From: Algoriphagus aquaeductus
Lineage (GTDB): Bacteria > Bacteroidota > Bacteroidia > Cytophagales > Cyclobacteriaceae
Length of the DNA: 64,000 nt
Assembly: GCF_003253485.1 (NCBI RefSeq)
Contig: NZ_QKTX01000004.1
Location: 334,588-398,587, forward strand
Direction: 5' to 3'
Under the pieces are notes generated by a model that was not told the origin of the DNA, made no database searches, and worked only from the letters and a program-made list of their open reading frames with translations. How positions within the stretch are numbered: position 1 is the stretch's first letter; each line of letters starts with the position of its first letter. This document shows positions 1 through 9,068 of the stretch, one piece after another. The position numbers and the translations under genes were made by a program.

Positions 1-135
1 TGGGATGGAGTCCCGCAAAATGTCCTTGATAAACATGGCCTCTCCAATCCCGAAAAATACCTAAGTATCTACCTAAAGCCAGAGGAACGTGGTAAAGTAG
101 CGGAATGGGATGAGGAAGGAAATCTAATCGGCTAA
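1..135 (+). CDS. C-terminal end of an unrecognised protein (partial)
   Basis: An open frame runs from the first base of the window to a TAA at 133-135 and gives the last 44 residues of a protein, ending KVAEWDEEGNLIG. The segment is hydrophilic, has no transmembrane stretch, and I do not recognise a family. A strong hairpin terminator follows 22 bases later, which supports this being the real end of a gene whose start lies outside the window. Confidence 0.6.
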   Translation, partial: WDGVPQNVLDKHGLSNPEKYLSIYLKPEERGKVAEWDEEGNLIG

Positions 136-157
136 TCACCCAGCACTTTTGAATCAA

Positions 158-190
158 AATCCACGGTCGCGAAACCGTGGATTTTTTTAT
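158..190 (+). terminator. rho-independent terminator
   Basis: A 9-bp stem (ATCCACGGT with ACCGTGGAT) closes a 5-base loop and is followed by a run of seven T. It ends the partial gene at 1-135. A possible upstream start of the next gene at 177 would lie inside this hairpin, so that start is unlikely. Confidence 0.85.
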
Positions 191-224
191 TCGTACTAAC
201 TTCGTCCCAGTTAAAGCCCCATCT

Positions 225-1298
225 ATGAATTTTTGCCTTTCGTTCAAAAACACGTTGAAAGTACTCTTCGCTGCCATTTTGCTGTTTGCAAGTGGTTGCT
301 CCAAAAATGTCACGATGACCCGACTGGTACCCGCTCCAGTCACTGTACCCAGCCATGTACAGAAAATAGTTTTGGTAGATCGGACCAAGCCTCAAAGCGA
401 AGGCCTGGCCATTATCGAAGGGATCATCACTGGTGAACTCCCATTTGAGGTTCGGAATGCTGTACAGGCTACCCTCTCCTCCCTGCAAATGAGTCTGAAT
501 TCCTCCCCGAGATTTCAAATCGTGAGAGCCACCGAGCGCCTTCCGGGTGGGATTTTCGGACAGATGTTCCCCAATCCGCTGGATTGGTACACGGTGGAGC
601 AACTCGCCAATCGATATGATGCGGATGCGGTTTTGACTTTGGAAAATTTCAGCTCAGATTTCGTAGTCACGGATCAGCAGCGCTTGATCAAAAAGACGGT
701 GACCGAAGGCAAAACCTCCCGACAAATCGAGGTGCAGGGCTGGTATGTCGAAGGCGTGGCCAATGTCAGCGCAGGATTCCGTCTGTATGATCCCAAGGAT
801 CGGAATATGATAGATCAGCAGCGCTTTGAAAAGAAAAACCTCTGGTCGGCAGAGGGAGAAACCAAAGCTCAGGCCTTGGCTCTTTTGATCTCCAAAGCAG
901 ATGCTGCCCGAGCCGTAGGAGAAATGGCAGGTGCGGGCTATGCGACCAAGATTGCTCCGATGTATGCGGAGATTAACCGAGGCTTTTTCCCCAAATCCAA
1001 AACCAATCCAGCCGTGGCTCAAGGTGCCCGACTCGCTGAAGTAGATCAATGGGAGCAAGCGATTGAAACATGGAAAGCCGCTTTGCCCGGGGCAGATGAA
1101 GAAAGCGGGGGAATGCTTGCCTACAATATCGGTGTAGGCTATGAAGTATTGGGATCTCTTGATTTGGCAAAAGAATGGGCAGGCCGTGCCTACACGGACT
1201 TTGGACTCAAAAAAGGAAGAAACTATACCCGGACTTTAAATGGCTTGCTACAGCAGCAGGCCCTACTGGATCAGCAGATGGAAAAACAAGATTATTGA
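225..1298 (+). CDS. Lipoprotein, DUF6340-like, with TPR-like C-terminus
   Basis: Predicted 357-residue outer-envelope lipoprotein. The N-terminus has a hydrophobic core (about residues 12-23) ending in the lipobox ASGC with the lipidated Cys at 25. The middle part contains a short-loop alpha/beta region; the C-terminal third (from about residue 265) has helical pairs such as ARLAEVDQWEQAIETWKAAL and AYNIGVGYEVLGSLDLAKEW that look like tetratricopeptide repeats. I recall this arrangement from Bacteroidota proteins named DUF6340, but this is recognition by eye only. The start at 225 is preferred over 177 because 177 lies in the preceding terminator and would put a polar stretch before the signal sequence. 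It appears to be a single-gene unit; molecular role unknown. Confidence 0.8.
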   Translation: MNFCLSFKNTLKVLFAAILLFASGCSKNVTMTRLVPAPVTVPSHVQKIVLVDRTKPQSEGLAIIEGIITGELPFEVRNAVQATLSSLQMSLNSSPRFQIVRATERLPGGIFGQMFPNPLDWYTVEQLANRYDADAVLTLENFSSDFVVTDQQRLIKKTVTEGKTSRQIEVQGWYVEGVANVSAGFRLYDPKDRNMIDQQRFEKKNLWSAEGETKAQALALLISKADAARAVGEMAGAGYATKIAPMYAEINRGFFPKSKTNPAVAQGARLAEVDQWEQAIETWKAALPGADEESGGMLAYNIGVGYEVLGSLDLAKEWAGRAYTDFGLKKGRNYTRTLNGLLQQQALLDQQMEKQDY

Positions 1299-1363
1299 AT
1301 TAATTATTAGTGAACCATTTGAATATTCACTCTTGATTTATTTTCTTAAGAAAAAATCAAGAA

Positions 1364-2515
1364 ATGAAGCATTTTTTACAAGTACTAAATGTATCCCTCG
1401 CTTTGGTCATTTGGGGATGTAATTCTTCTGATCGAAATTCAAATCTGAGCTCATCGGATTGGGAATTAGAAATCGTGGATTCCCTTCAAATTCAGTCCTT
1501 GGAGAGTTTGGATTTGATGGATATCCATCCGGAACGTGGACTTTTTCTTTTTAATGTGCAGAAAGAAAACGCCCCCATGATTCTGGTGGATAAGAATGGA
1601 GAAATCCTTCATCGCTTAGATGTACCCAAAGATGCCCCTACCGGTTTTGGCGGGATTTGTTCTGGAGCAATTTTCTCGGGAGATTCCATTCTCATTCAAG
1701 GTAGAAGAGGCATCTATTCATATGACCTTAAGTTCAATTTTTTAAGCCGCTTGAATCGCCCCTATCCTCCAAAAGGCATGATATACGTCGGCTTTGATCA
1801 CCTCCGGACTGCCAACACCTACGAAGGACCGGCCTTGATTTCTTTTTCCGGCAATCCCCAAACAGACTATCCGCCCAATCAACGGGAGTTTTATGAAAAT
1901 TTTAATGGATTGGATCTGATTCCGGTTTCAACCCTCGAATTCAAGCCTATTGCCCCTCTTCATCCCGACAGTCGTTACCTCAGTTCGGGAATGGCTTTTA
2001 ATCTCATTTCGCTCACCTTTTCCATATCCAACAGCCAGCTTACTTATGCACATCCTACAGATTCGATGCTGTATGATATGGATTTGATGGACCCACAACT
2101 GCGTCAAAAGGCCACCAAAATCCCCTTTGACAAGTTTGTACTTAGAAATGGTTTTCCTTTTGGCAGTCAGGAGGACTATGATGGACCTACGGATTATGAA
2201 GGCCAGCTTTCGAATATTTTTAAAGTAGGCGATAATGACCTCCTTCTGTATTATTCTGGAATCAAAAAAGAGGACTTGCCACCTCTGACACAAGATAGAG
2301 CTTCACGTCGAAATGAAATCAACCGCATGAATCCTCAAAAGTGGATGGTAAGAGATGCTCAGAATAAATTCACCAAACCAAAGCTCGTGTCTCCAAAATA
2401 CAGAATTGTGCGAGTGGATTCTCAAAACAGGATTTGGGCGATGCAAAATGTCAATCAATTGGAGGAAGAACCTGAGGTAGTCACTGTTTACCAACTCAAA
2501 CTCATTAGAAAATGA
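1364..2515 (+). CDS. DUF4221-like beta-propeller lipoprotein, first copy
   Basis: 383 residues. The signal sequence ends in the lipobox VIWGC (Cys19), so the mature protein should be anchored to a membrane. The body is rich in beta strands with turns of the type DKNGEILHRLDVPKDAPTG, as in six-bladed propeller proteins, and resembles Bacteroidota lipoproteins named DUF4221. The gene overlaps the next one by four bases (ATGA), so the two are translated together. The downstream protein is a clear paralogue in length, layout and the C-terminal strand pattern. Function unknown; in related genomes such genes occur in many divergent copies, which I infer reflects surface or sensory roles. Confidence 0.78.
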   Translation: MKHFLQVLNVSLALVIWGCNSSDRNSNLSSSDWELEIVDSLQIQSLESLDLMDIHPERGLFLFNVQKENAPMILVDKNGEILHRLDVPKDAPTGFGGICSGAIFSGDSILIQGRRGIYSYDLKFNFLSRLNRPYPPKGMIYVGFDHLRTANTYEGPALISFSGNPQTDYPPNQREFYENFNGLDLIPVSTLEFKPIAPLHPDSRYLSSGMAFNLISLTFSISNSQLTYAHPTDSMLYDMDLMDPQLRQKATKIPFDKFVLRNGFPFGSQEDYDGPTDYEGQLSNIFKVGDNDLLLYYSGIKKEDLPPLTQDRASRRNEINRMNPQKWMVRDAQNKFTKPKLVSPKYRIVRVDSQNRIWAMQNVNQLEEEPEVVTVYQLKLIRK

Positions 2516-3681
2516 AAAACCAACTTTGGCTATTTTCAGCCGCACTCCTGATTTTTTATTCCTGCAGCCAAAAGGAAGAGTCCCTTCCTGAAAAACCTCT
2601 TTCTGAACAGCAATTCGAGTTTGAAATATACGATTCGCTGGTAGTGGACTATTTGGGGAATCTGTATTTGGCGGATATCTCCGAGGATGGAAACACTTTT
2701 CTGCTGATCGATCAACAAACGGATACGCTTTTTGTAACTGATTCTCAGGGGGCAATCATTCATAAATTCAGCAAAAAAGGAGAAGGCCCCGGAATGTACC
2801 CTGAAGGGAGATTAGGCCCACCAAGATTTTTAAATGATGAAGAAATCATCATTCCGTCGTGGAAAGGTTTTTATCTCTACTCCTTATCAGGAGATGCTAC
2901 AAGGACCTTTTCTCCTGAGTTTAACCCCACGACTTCATTTGTTAATCAATATGACAATAGCCTAGTGAGCTATCAGAAAAAGATTTATTATCCTCTGGAA
3001 GGAAGGATAGCAAATGAACTTGGGGTAGAAGGCCGGGAATTTCAGACTAAAGTCAGAAGAGTGGAAGTGCTAGATCTAAGCAGTGGAAAGTTTACTCCTG
3101 GGATTCCTTTTCCGAAAACATCAAAATTTAGTACTGGTGAGAAAAGTTTTCTCAATGTCAACTACAATACTACGCTAACCAGCAAAGATGATTCGCTCTA
3201 TGTGGCCTTCAGAAATGAGCCGGTTATTTATGGATACCATTTTTCACAGTTGGACACTCCCACAACCCGATACACTATTCCATTTGAGGAATTTATTGAA
3301 AAGGAGCCAAAGGATGCCGAAAAATTCGGACCCTATGAGGCTAGGGATTTGTATGTCGGTGCGATCAATTCCTTCTACCGAACAGAAAAAAAACGGTTTC
3401 TGATTAAATTTAATCGAGGTCTAACTGACGAGGAATATCAAGAGATTTTTGCACTTATCGAAAAAGATCAGGAGGCAGGCTTTGAAAAAATGAAACAGAT
3501 CAATACCAACGGAAGCATTCTTTTCGATGGGAAATCACTAAGCTCACTGATCAAAAAACCAATAAGTTTAGGCTTTACCTACGAGTTCATTTCTGAGGAT
3601 GAAATCTGGTTTTCAGCAAATTTTGAAGAAATCGAAAATGACTATTCCGTCATCTATAAAACCCGTCTCGTCTCAAAATAA
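2512..3681 (+). CDS. DUF4221-like beta-propeller lipoprotein, second copy
   Basis: 389 residues with lipobox FYSC (Cys18). After a short linker the sequence shows propeller-like blades, for example LYLADISEDGNTFLLID followed by LFVTDSQGAIIHKFSKKGEG and the motif GPGMYPEG, typical of six-bladed propeller lipoproteins of this phylum. The ATG at 2512 overlaps the stop of the upstream paralogue by four bases, so translational coupling is likely. A GC-rich hairpin follows at 3709. No catalytic motif was recognised. It is probably a tandem duplicate of the preceding gene that has diverged strongly. Confidence 0.78.
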   Translation: MKNQLWLFSAALLIFYSCSQKEESLPEKPLSEQQFEFEIYDSLVVDYLGNLYLADISEDGNTFLLIDQQTDTLFVTDSQGAIIHKFSKKGEGPGMYPEGRLGPPRFLNDEEIIIPSWKGFYLYSLSGDATRTFSPEFNPTTSFVNQYDNSLVSYQKKIYYPLEGRIANELGVEGREFQTKVRRVEVLDLSSGKFTPGIPFPKTSKFSTGEKSFLNVNYNTTLTSKDDSLYVAFRNEPVIYGYHFSQLDTPTTRYTIPFEEFIEKEPKDAEKFGPYEARDLYVGAINSFYRTEKKRFLIKFNRGLTDEEYQEIFALIEKDQEAGFEKMKQINTNGSILFDGKSLSSLIKKPISLGFTYEFISEDEIWFSANFEEIENDYSVIYKTRLVSK

Positions 3682-3708
3682 GCCCCTCCCAAAACCTGCT
3701 TTTTCCAC

Positions 3709-3748
3709 TCGCGGGGAAGGTCACCTGACTTTCCCCGCGATTGTTTAT
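3709..3748 (+). terminator. GC-rich hairpin terminator
   Basis: A stem of about 13 bp (TCGCGGGGAAGGT / ACTTTCCCCGCGA with one mismatch) is followed by a weak T-rich tract (TTGTTTAT). It sits 28 bases after the DUF4221-like pair and before the BNR gene, so it probably ends the pair's transcript. Confidence 0.6.
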
Positions 3749-3774
3749 ATTCCCTCCTGATCAAAGAAAACCAC

Positions 3775-6282
3775 ATGCAAAAATCAACTTACCTCATTCT
3801 CCTTGCTGCAGGACTGATTTCCTTCAGCTCCTTGGCACAGGACATCAAACCCACCTCCGAAAAAGCCCTGCAAGAATCTGTAGACAAGCACAAAGCCATG
3901 CTGTCCTCCACGCCACTTAAGGATTTCAAAGCCCGAAACGTCGGCCCCACCAACATGTCAGGCCGTATCGTAGATCTCGAGGTGGCCAACAATACCAACA
4001 CCTTTTACATCGCAGCAGCTTCTGGGGGCGTATGGAAAACCGAAGACAACGGTCAGTCCTTTACCCCGATTTTTGACCATCAGGGCGCTTTGGGAATCGG
4101 CGCCATGGCGCTTTCCAAGTCAGACAACCAAGTCCTTTGGGTAGGTACAGGCGAAAACAATTCCAGCCGGTCTACTTATGCCGGAGCAGGTCTATACAAA
4201 TCCACCGACGGGGGCAAAACCTTCCAAATGATGGGCTTGCTCCACTCCCACCATATCGGTCAAATTCAGATTCACCCGACCAATCCGGATATCGTGTGGG
4301 TTGGGTCGATGGGTTCCCTATACTCCAAAAACAAAGAGCGGGGGCTCTATAAAACCACTGACGGAGGGAAGACTTGGAAAAAAGTCCTCTACATCGATGA
4401 CAACACCGGCATCATCGACATCAAAGTCCACCCAACCAACCCGGATGTGCTTTTGGCATCAAGCTGGGAGCGATTCCGTCAGGCGCATGACTTCATCGGC
4501 AACGGAAAAGGATCAGCGATCTGGAGATCGGAAGACGGTGGAAACACCTGGAAGAAAGCCGTGGAAGGATTCCCACAGGATGAATTTGTAGGCCGAATCG
4601 GCTTTGACTTTGCTTTATCCCAACCCAATATAGTCTATGCTTTGCTGGACAATCAGGGCAAATCCGACAAACCCGCTCCTGCCCCAAGACAGCGTGGCAA
4701 TCAGCAGCAGGAGGAAAATCCGATCAAAATAGAGGACTTCAAAGACATGACTTTGGATCAAGCCTTGGCTTTGGATGACAAAAAGCTCGAATCCTTTCTG
4801 AGACGAAATCAATTTGCCACCAAATACACCCCTGCCGAACTCAAGCGACAGCTGAAAACCGGTAAAATTACCACCACCCAGATCGCCAACTACCTGGGGG
4901 GTGCTGTGGATGCCAATGCGGCTATGTTTGGTCAGCCGATCAAAGGAGCAGAAGTGTACCGATCTGAAGACGCCGGCAAGAGCTGGAAAAAAGTTTCGGA
5001 ATCCGACATTAGCCAATTGTATAACTCCTATGGCTATTACTTTGGTGAAGTGCGGGTAAGCACTTCGGACGAAAATGAAGTATTTGTATTGGGCGTACCA
5101 CTCTTGGTCTCCAGAGACGGAGGGAAAAACTTCTCCCGTACTGACTCCATCGGTAGACCCCACTCTGATCATCAAGCCATGTGGATCAATCCTAAGGACA
5201 GCAAGCACATCTTACTCGGCAATGACGGTGGATTATACCGTAGCTATGGAGGCGGTGCGCGTTGGGATCACCTGAACACACAGATGCCGATCTCGCAGTT
5301 TTACTCCATCATGGTAGATGATGCCAAGCCTTACAACATTTACGGAGGCATGCAAGACAACGGCGTTTGGTTTGGCAAATCCACCAACAAGCCCGAAGAT
5401 CCATGGGAGCCACTTCTGGGTGGTGACGGCATGGTGGTCGCGGTAGATACTCGAAACAACAATATCGTCTACACTGGATCGCAGTTTGGAAACTACATGC
5501 GAATCAACAAAGAGACCGGAGAAAGACGACGCATCACACCGGGTCATGACATCGGAAATGCCCCTAACCGCTGGAACTGGAGAACCCCTGCCGAGCTCAG
5601 CTATCATAATCAGGACATCGTATACATGGGTTCGCAGTACGTCTACCAATCGCTCGACCAAGGAAACACCTGGAAAACGATCTCTCCTGACCTAACCAAA
5701 AACCAGAAAAGCGGAAACGTGCCTTTTGCCTCTCTTACGGTGGTGGAAGAATCTCCTCTCGAATTTGGCACGCTCTACGCCGGTTCGGACGACGGCAATG
5801 TCTGGGTAACCCGAAACAACGGTGGCAATTGGACCAGTCTCAATGCTGGGCTTCCCCAGGACCGCTGGGTAAGCAGTATTTCTCCTTCAAGATTCAAAGA
5901 AGGGCGAGTGTACATCACCTTGAATGGCTACCGATACGATGAGTTTAACACGTATGTCTACATGAGTGAGGATTACGGCAAAACCTGGGTTTCGATCAAA
6001 TCCAACCTGCCGGATGAATCTACCAACATCATCATCGAAGACCCAAAAATGCCAAACCTGCTGTATCTAGGCACAGACCATGGCTTGTATGTGAGTATGG
6101 ATGAAGGAAAAAACTGGAACCTTTACCAAGGCGAAATCCCGAACGTAGCCATCTACGACATGGTCATCCAGCAGCGTGAAAACCATCTGGTGGTCGGGAC
6201 CCACGGCCGTAGCGTCTATGTCATCGACCTCAAACCGATTCACGAGTGGGCAACACCAGGACCACTGGTCATGGAAAAGTAA
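3775..6282 (+). CDS. Secreted BNR/Asp-box beta-propeller protein (sortilin/Vps10-like)
   Basis: 835 residues, with a cleavable signal peptide of about 22 residues (ends SSLAQ). The body carries about ten Asp-box motifs of the form S/T-x-D-x-G-x-x-W/F, such as KTTDGGKTWKK, RSEDGGNTWKK, VSRDGGKNF and MSEDYGKTWV, spread over the whole length as in ten-bladed sortilin-type or glycosidase-like propellers. A polar, helix-rich insertion (roughly residues 300-385, beginning PAPAPRQRGNQQQ) interrupts one blade. Such Bacteroidota proteins are often labelled glycosyl hydrolase or exo-sialidase, but I see no FRIP motif or sialidase catalytic arginines, so an enzymatic role is unproven. Single gene flanked by hairpins on both sides. 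Confidence 0.85.
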   Translation: MQKSTYLILLAAGLISFSSLAQDIKPTSEKALQESVDKHKAMLSSTPLKDFKARNVGPTNMSGRIVDLEVANNTNTFYIAAASGGVWKTEDNGQSFTPIFDHQGALGIGAMALSKSDNQVLWVGTGENNSSRSTYAGAGLYKSTDGGKTFQMMGLLHSHHIGQIQIHPTNPDIVWVGSMGSLYSKNKERGLYKTTDGGKTWKKVLYIDDNTGIIDIKVHPTNPDVLLASSWERFRQAHDFIGNGKGSAIWRSEDGGNTWKKAVEGFPQDEFVGRIGFDFALSQPNIVYALLDNQGKSDKPAPAPRQRGNQQQEENPIKIEDFKDMTLDQALALDDKKLESFLRRNQFATKYTPAELKRQLKTGKITTTQIANYLGGAVDANAAMFGQPIKGAEVYRSEDAGKSWKKVSESDISQLYNSYGYYFGEVRVSTSDENEVFVLGVPLLVSRDGGKNFSRTDSIGRPHSDHQAMWINPKDSKHILLGNDGGLYRSYGGGARWDHLNTQMPISQFYSIMVDDAKPYNIYGGMQDNGVWFGKSTNKPEDPWEPLLGGDGMVVAVDTRNNNIVYTGSQFGNYMRINKETGERRRITPGHDIGNAPNRWNWRTPAELSYHNQDIVYMGSQYVYQSLDQGNTWKTISPDLTKNQKSGNVPFASLTVVEESPLEFGTLYAGSDDGNVWVTRNNGGNWTSLNAGLPQDRWVSSISPSRFKEGRVYITLNGYRYDEFNTYVYMSEDYGKTWVSIKSNLPDESTNIIIEDPKMPNLLYLGTDHGLYVSMDEGKNWNLYQGEIPNVAIYDMVIQQRENHLVVGTHGRSVYVIDLKPIHEWATPGPLVMEK

Positions 6283-6310
6283 AGTTGAGCAAACCTCAAG
6301 TTTGAAACTA

Positions 6311-6350
6311 AACAGGCCCTTCCGCTTTTCGAAAGGGCCTGTTTTTTTTT
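6311..6350 (+). terminator. rho-independent terminator
   Basis: The stem AACAGGCCCTT / AAGGGCCTGTT around a short loop is followed by nine T. It ends the BNR gene, 29 bases after its stop codon. Confidence 0.9.
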
Positions 6351-6444
6351 GATCTGGATGATTAAAATCCTATCTGGATATATGGAACTTCACCAGCAGC
6401 CTAGTTAGAAGTTCAAATGAATGCGGGATTGAAAATTCTTGGAC

Positions 6445-6474
6445 TTCTTCGGTCTTCCGTCTTCGGTCTCCCAG
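6445..6474. repeat. Dispersed GACCGAAGA-type repeat, copy 1
   Basis: Read on the minus strand, this stretch is a run of the unit GACCGAAGAC with small variations, preceded by GGGAG. Similar runs occur at 28721-28750 and 33651-33680. It lies between two convergent genes (BNR gene and PorT-like barrel), in otherwise featureless sequence (6351-6518). Confidence 0.55.
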
Positions 6475-6518
6475 CCAAAATGATAGGAATATTCGTCTAC
6501 AGGCAGAATAGCGTCTTA

Positions 6519-7094
6519 TCAGAAAATTCTAAACCCTACCGAAAGCACCCATTGGTTGATTCTATTGTCTGTGTCGAAATTGCCGATATTCTCGGTCCAT
6601 TTGCTGAGACCTCCTTCATACTTTGCGTCGACAGACAGATTTCCCAAGTCAATTCCCAAACCTGCCTGATAGCCCAAAGTGGCATTTTTAAATTCAACAT
6701 TATCAATTGTATTTCCGGCTTCCTTCAATTTGGAATTGATATTTAGGCTGGCAATCGGTCCAGCCTGTAGTCTCAGAAGTTTGAAAAACCTCATGCCAAC
6801 CATGACCGGTACATCCAAGCGATTGAATTCTGCTTTGATTTGATCCTGATCATTGAGAAACTTCCCACTGGTCTGAGTAAATAGGAGTTCTGGCTGGACA
6901 AAAAACCCTCCTGCTCCGATTCGTCCAAAAACACCGACGTGATACCCAGTCTGTGCACCTTGTGGCACAAATTGTTCATTTTTGAAATCAACCTCGGTAC
7001 TGCTCAATCCGGCCTTGATGCCAAATCCTCCCTGAGCAAATACGTTGAGGGCAAAAAAGCCCAAAAACATTGCGGCTAAAATGATCTTTTTCAT
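6519..7094 (-). CDS. PorT-family outer-membrane beta-barrel protein
   Basis: 191 residues. A signal peptide (MKKIILAAMFLGFFALNVFA) precedes a body made of alternating amphipathic strands rich in Gly, Phe and Tyr, and the protein ends in an aromatic residue (VGFRIF), the usual signature for barrel insertion. The pattern GGFGIKAGLSSTEV at the start of the mature part and FFVQPELLF are typical of PorT/OMP_b-brl_2 proteins of Bacteroidota, which are usually around 180-230 residues. It sits alone on the minus strand, converging on the BNR gene. A specific substrate or partner cannot be read from the sequence. Confidence 0.85.
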   Translation of the reverse strand: MKKIILAAMFLGFFALNVFAQGGFGIKAGLSSTEVDFKNEQFVPQGAQTGYHVGVFGRIGAGGFFVQPELLFTQTSGKFLNDQDQIKAEFNRLDVPVMVGMRFFKLLRLQAGPIASLNINSKLKEAGNTIDNVEFKNATLGYQAGLGIDLGNLSVDAKYEGGLSKWTENIGNFDTDNRINQWVLSVGFRIF

Positions 7095-7169
7095 AGAAAT
7101 TGGATTTTGGTTTAGTTTACTGCTAACGTCCTCTCCGCAATTCCATTGCCAAGAATTTTTAACAACCGG

Positions 7170-7529
7170 TCACGCAGCCGTGCTTTTGGCCAAAAAATAT
7201 AAATCCTGGAAGTCAAACGGCTTTGGAACCAACGCATCAAACAATTCTCCGCCCTTACCTCTATAATACTCGATATCACCTGAAGTAAATCCGATGACGG
7301 GAATACGTTGCATCGCTGTACTCTCTCTGACGTGATGAACTAACTCCACACCATCCATTTCAGGCATCATCATGTCCGTCAGGATTACCTGAAATTTGGG
7401 ATCAAACTCTAAAAACCGAAGGGCTTCTTTACCATTTCTTGCCACAACCACTTCATCATTTGACTTCTCAAAAATCTTCCTTAAAATCAGCAAATGGAGG
7501 GCATTGTCATCGACCAAAAGAACTCGCAT
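7170..7529 (-). CDS. Stand-alone response regulator receiver domain
   Basis: 119 residues that make up one CheY-like receiver domain with no output domain. The acidic pocket D7-D8, the phosphoacceptor D52 in LTDMMMPEMDG, T82 in GFTSGD and K103 in VPKPFD are all present, so phosphorylation should be possible. No histidine kinase lies nearby, so its partner must be encoded elsewhere. The gene follows the terminator of the disrupted transporter and has no partner gene in its transcript. Likely role: protein-protein phosphorelay signalling; the output is unknown. Confidence 0.88.
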   Translation of the reverse strand: MRVLLVDDNALHLLILRKIFEKSNDEVVVARNGKEALRFLEFDPKFQVILTDMMMPEMDGVELVHHVRESTAMQRIPVIGFTSGDIEYYRGKGGELFDALVPKPFDFQDLYFLAKSTAA

Positions 7530-7589
7530 AACAGGTTAGATTGAAATGAAAAAACACCAGCTTGAGACAAAAGTTATAAAAAGAGAACT

Positions 7590-7626
7590 AAATAAAAAAG
7601 GCTGTCAGTCAGCCTTTTTTATTTAG
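7590..7626 (-). terminator. Terminator of the minus-strand transporter
   Basis: The stem AATAAAAAAGGCTG / CAGCCTTTTTTATT around a loop of about 6 bases has T-rich flanks on both strands. It lies 17 bases after the transporter stop on the minus strand and separates it from the receiver-domain gene. Confidence 0.85.
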
Positions 7627-7643
7627 TAATTGAATGATTCGGA

Positions 7644-9029
7644 CTAGGCAGCTTGTGGGGCTCCAAACAATCCAATCATATTCAAAATCAGCAAAATGAT
7701 TACAATCGGACAAACCCACTTGATAAAGAACATCCAACCTGAACGATAAATACCTTTAAAGCCCGGTGCACCATTGGCCAACTCATCAGCATAATCACTG
7801 ATCTTCTGTCCCCATCCTGTATACAAGGCTAGCATCAGACAGATCACAATCACGGCGAATGTTCCGAAAATGAAGTCCATGGCTCCGAAAAATCCAACCA
7901 ATTCATTGCTAAGGAAAGTAAATCGAATCTCTGCGAATACATTCCCTTCGATAGAGGATAGCGCCGACGGAACAGACATAATCATTGCTGCAATCCCTAC
8001 AGTCCAAGTCGCTTTTTTACGATCCCATTTTCTGTCGTCAATCAAATAAGCAACTGGCACTTCCAGCATTGAGATAGTAGAGGTCAATGCGGCAACCATC
8101 AACAAAATAAAGAAAAGTCCACCGACGATATTTCCACCGGGCATGGCATCAAATACCTTAGGCAACACGTCAAAAACCAAAGCTGGTCCAGCAGCAGGAT
8201 CTTTGCCAGGAAGCAAAGCAAACAATGCAGGGAAAACCATCAATCCTCCCAACAATGCCACCGCCGTATCCATTCCGGCGATCCAGCCTGAAGATTGAAT
8301 GATGTTTGACTTTTTATCCAAATAAGAACCAAACGTGATCATCAAACCCCACCCAACAGACATGGAGAAAAACGCCTGACCCAAAGCCTGAAGGATTACC
8401 GTTCCGTTGATTTTTGAAAAGTCCGGGTTCAGATAATATTGAATACCGGCCTCAGCTCCCTCCAAGGTTACAGATCGTCACGCAATAAACAGGATAATAA
8501 TGAAAAGGATGGGCATCAAGAACTTGGCAGCTTTTTCAATTCCGCCCGAAACTCCTCCCAACACGATCAAAATGGTCAAAAGAATAAAAAAGAACGTCAA
8601 TGGAATGACATACATTGGAGTCTCTACGAACTCATCAAAATTCACAGGAATATTGATGATTTCAGTCACGATATACCCTACAGTCCAACCGGCAATCACT
8701 GAGTAGTAGCTGAAAACAAAAAAGCAGACCATCACGCAGAGTACCCCGGCCAATTGCCAGAATTTGTTTCCTCCGGTCTCACGAATGGCTCCAATGGGGT
8801 TTTTGCCAGATCTTCTTCCTAGAGCAATCTCATTGAAAAGAAGGGGTAGACCGATGAGCAATACGCAAAGTATGTAGACAAAAACGAACGCTCCTCCTCC
8901 ATTTTCTCCGGTGAGGTATGGAAATCGCCAAATGTTGCCAAGTCCAACAGCCGAACCAGCCGCGGCCATGATAAAGCCAAGACTCGATCCAAACTGACCT
9001 CTGTCCTCGGTATTAGAACTTACTGCCAT
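7644..9029 (-). pseudogene. Sodium:neurotransmitter-symporter-type transporter, broken by an in-frame TGA
   Basis: The reading frame encodes a full-length NSS (SNF) family transporter of about 461 codons, but codon 184 (8478-8480) is TGA. Before it: 183 residues with the family's TM1 signature AGSAVGLGNIWRFPYLT, which carries the Na+ and substrate site, and about five membrane segments. After it, in the same frame and without loss of residues: RSVTLEGAEAGIQYYLNPDF, the loop that normally follows TM5, then GQAFFSMSVGWGLMITFGSY (TM6 region) and further membrane segments to the C-terminus. Relatives have V or L at this place, so a single base change from TTA (Leu) could explain it. The rest of the frame is intact, which points to a recent mutation, a base-calling error, or readthrough (the context is TGA-C). 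Substrate unknown (amino acid or similar). Confidence 0.82.
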
Positions 9030-9068
9030 AGATAATGCTAAAGTTAAATTAAGGGTATAAACTGCTTT

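Noticed and set aside
6417..6746. 109-codon plus-strand frame at the end of the PorT-like gene
   Set aside because: It overlaps the barrel gene on the other strand, has no family similarity, and its first part covers the GACCGAAGA repeat.
8478..8480. Selenocysteine or other recoding of the TGA in the transporter
   Set aside because: No SECIS-like hairpin was seen after the codon, relatives have an ordinary aliphatic residue here, and the transporter family is not known to use selenocysteine.
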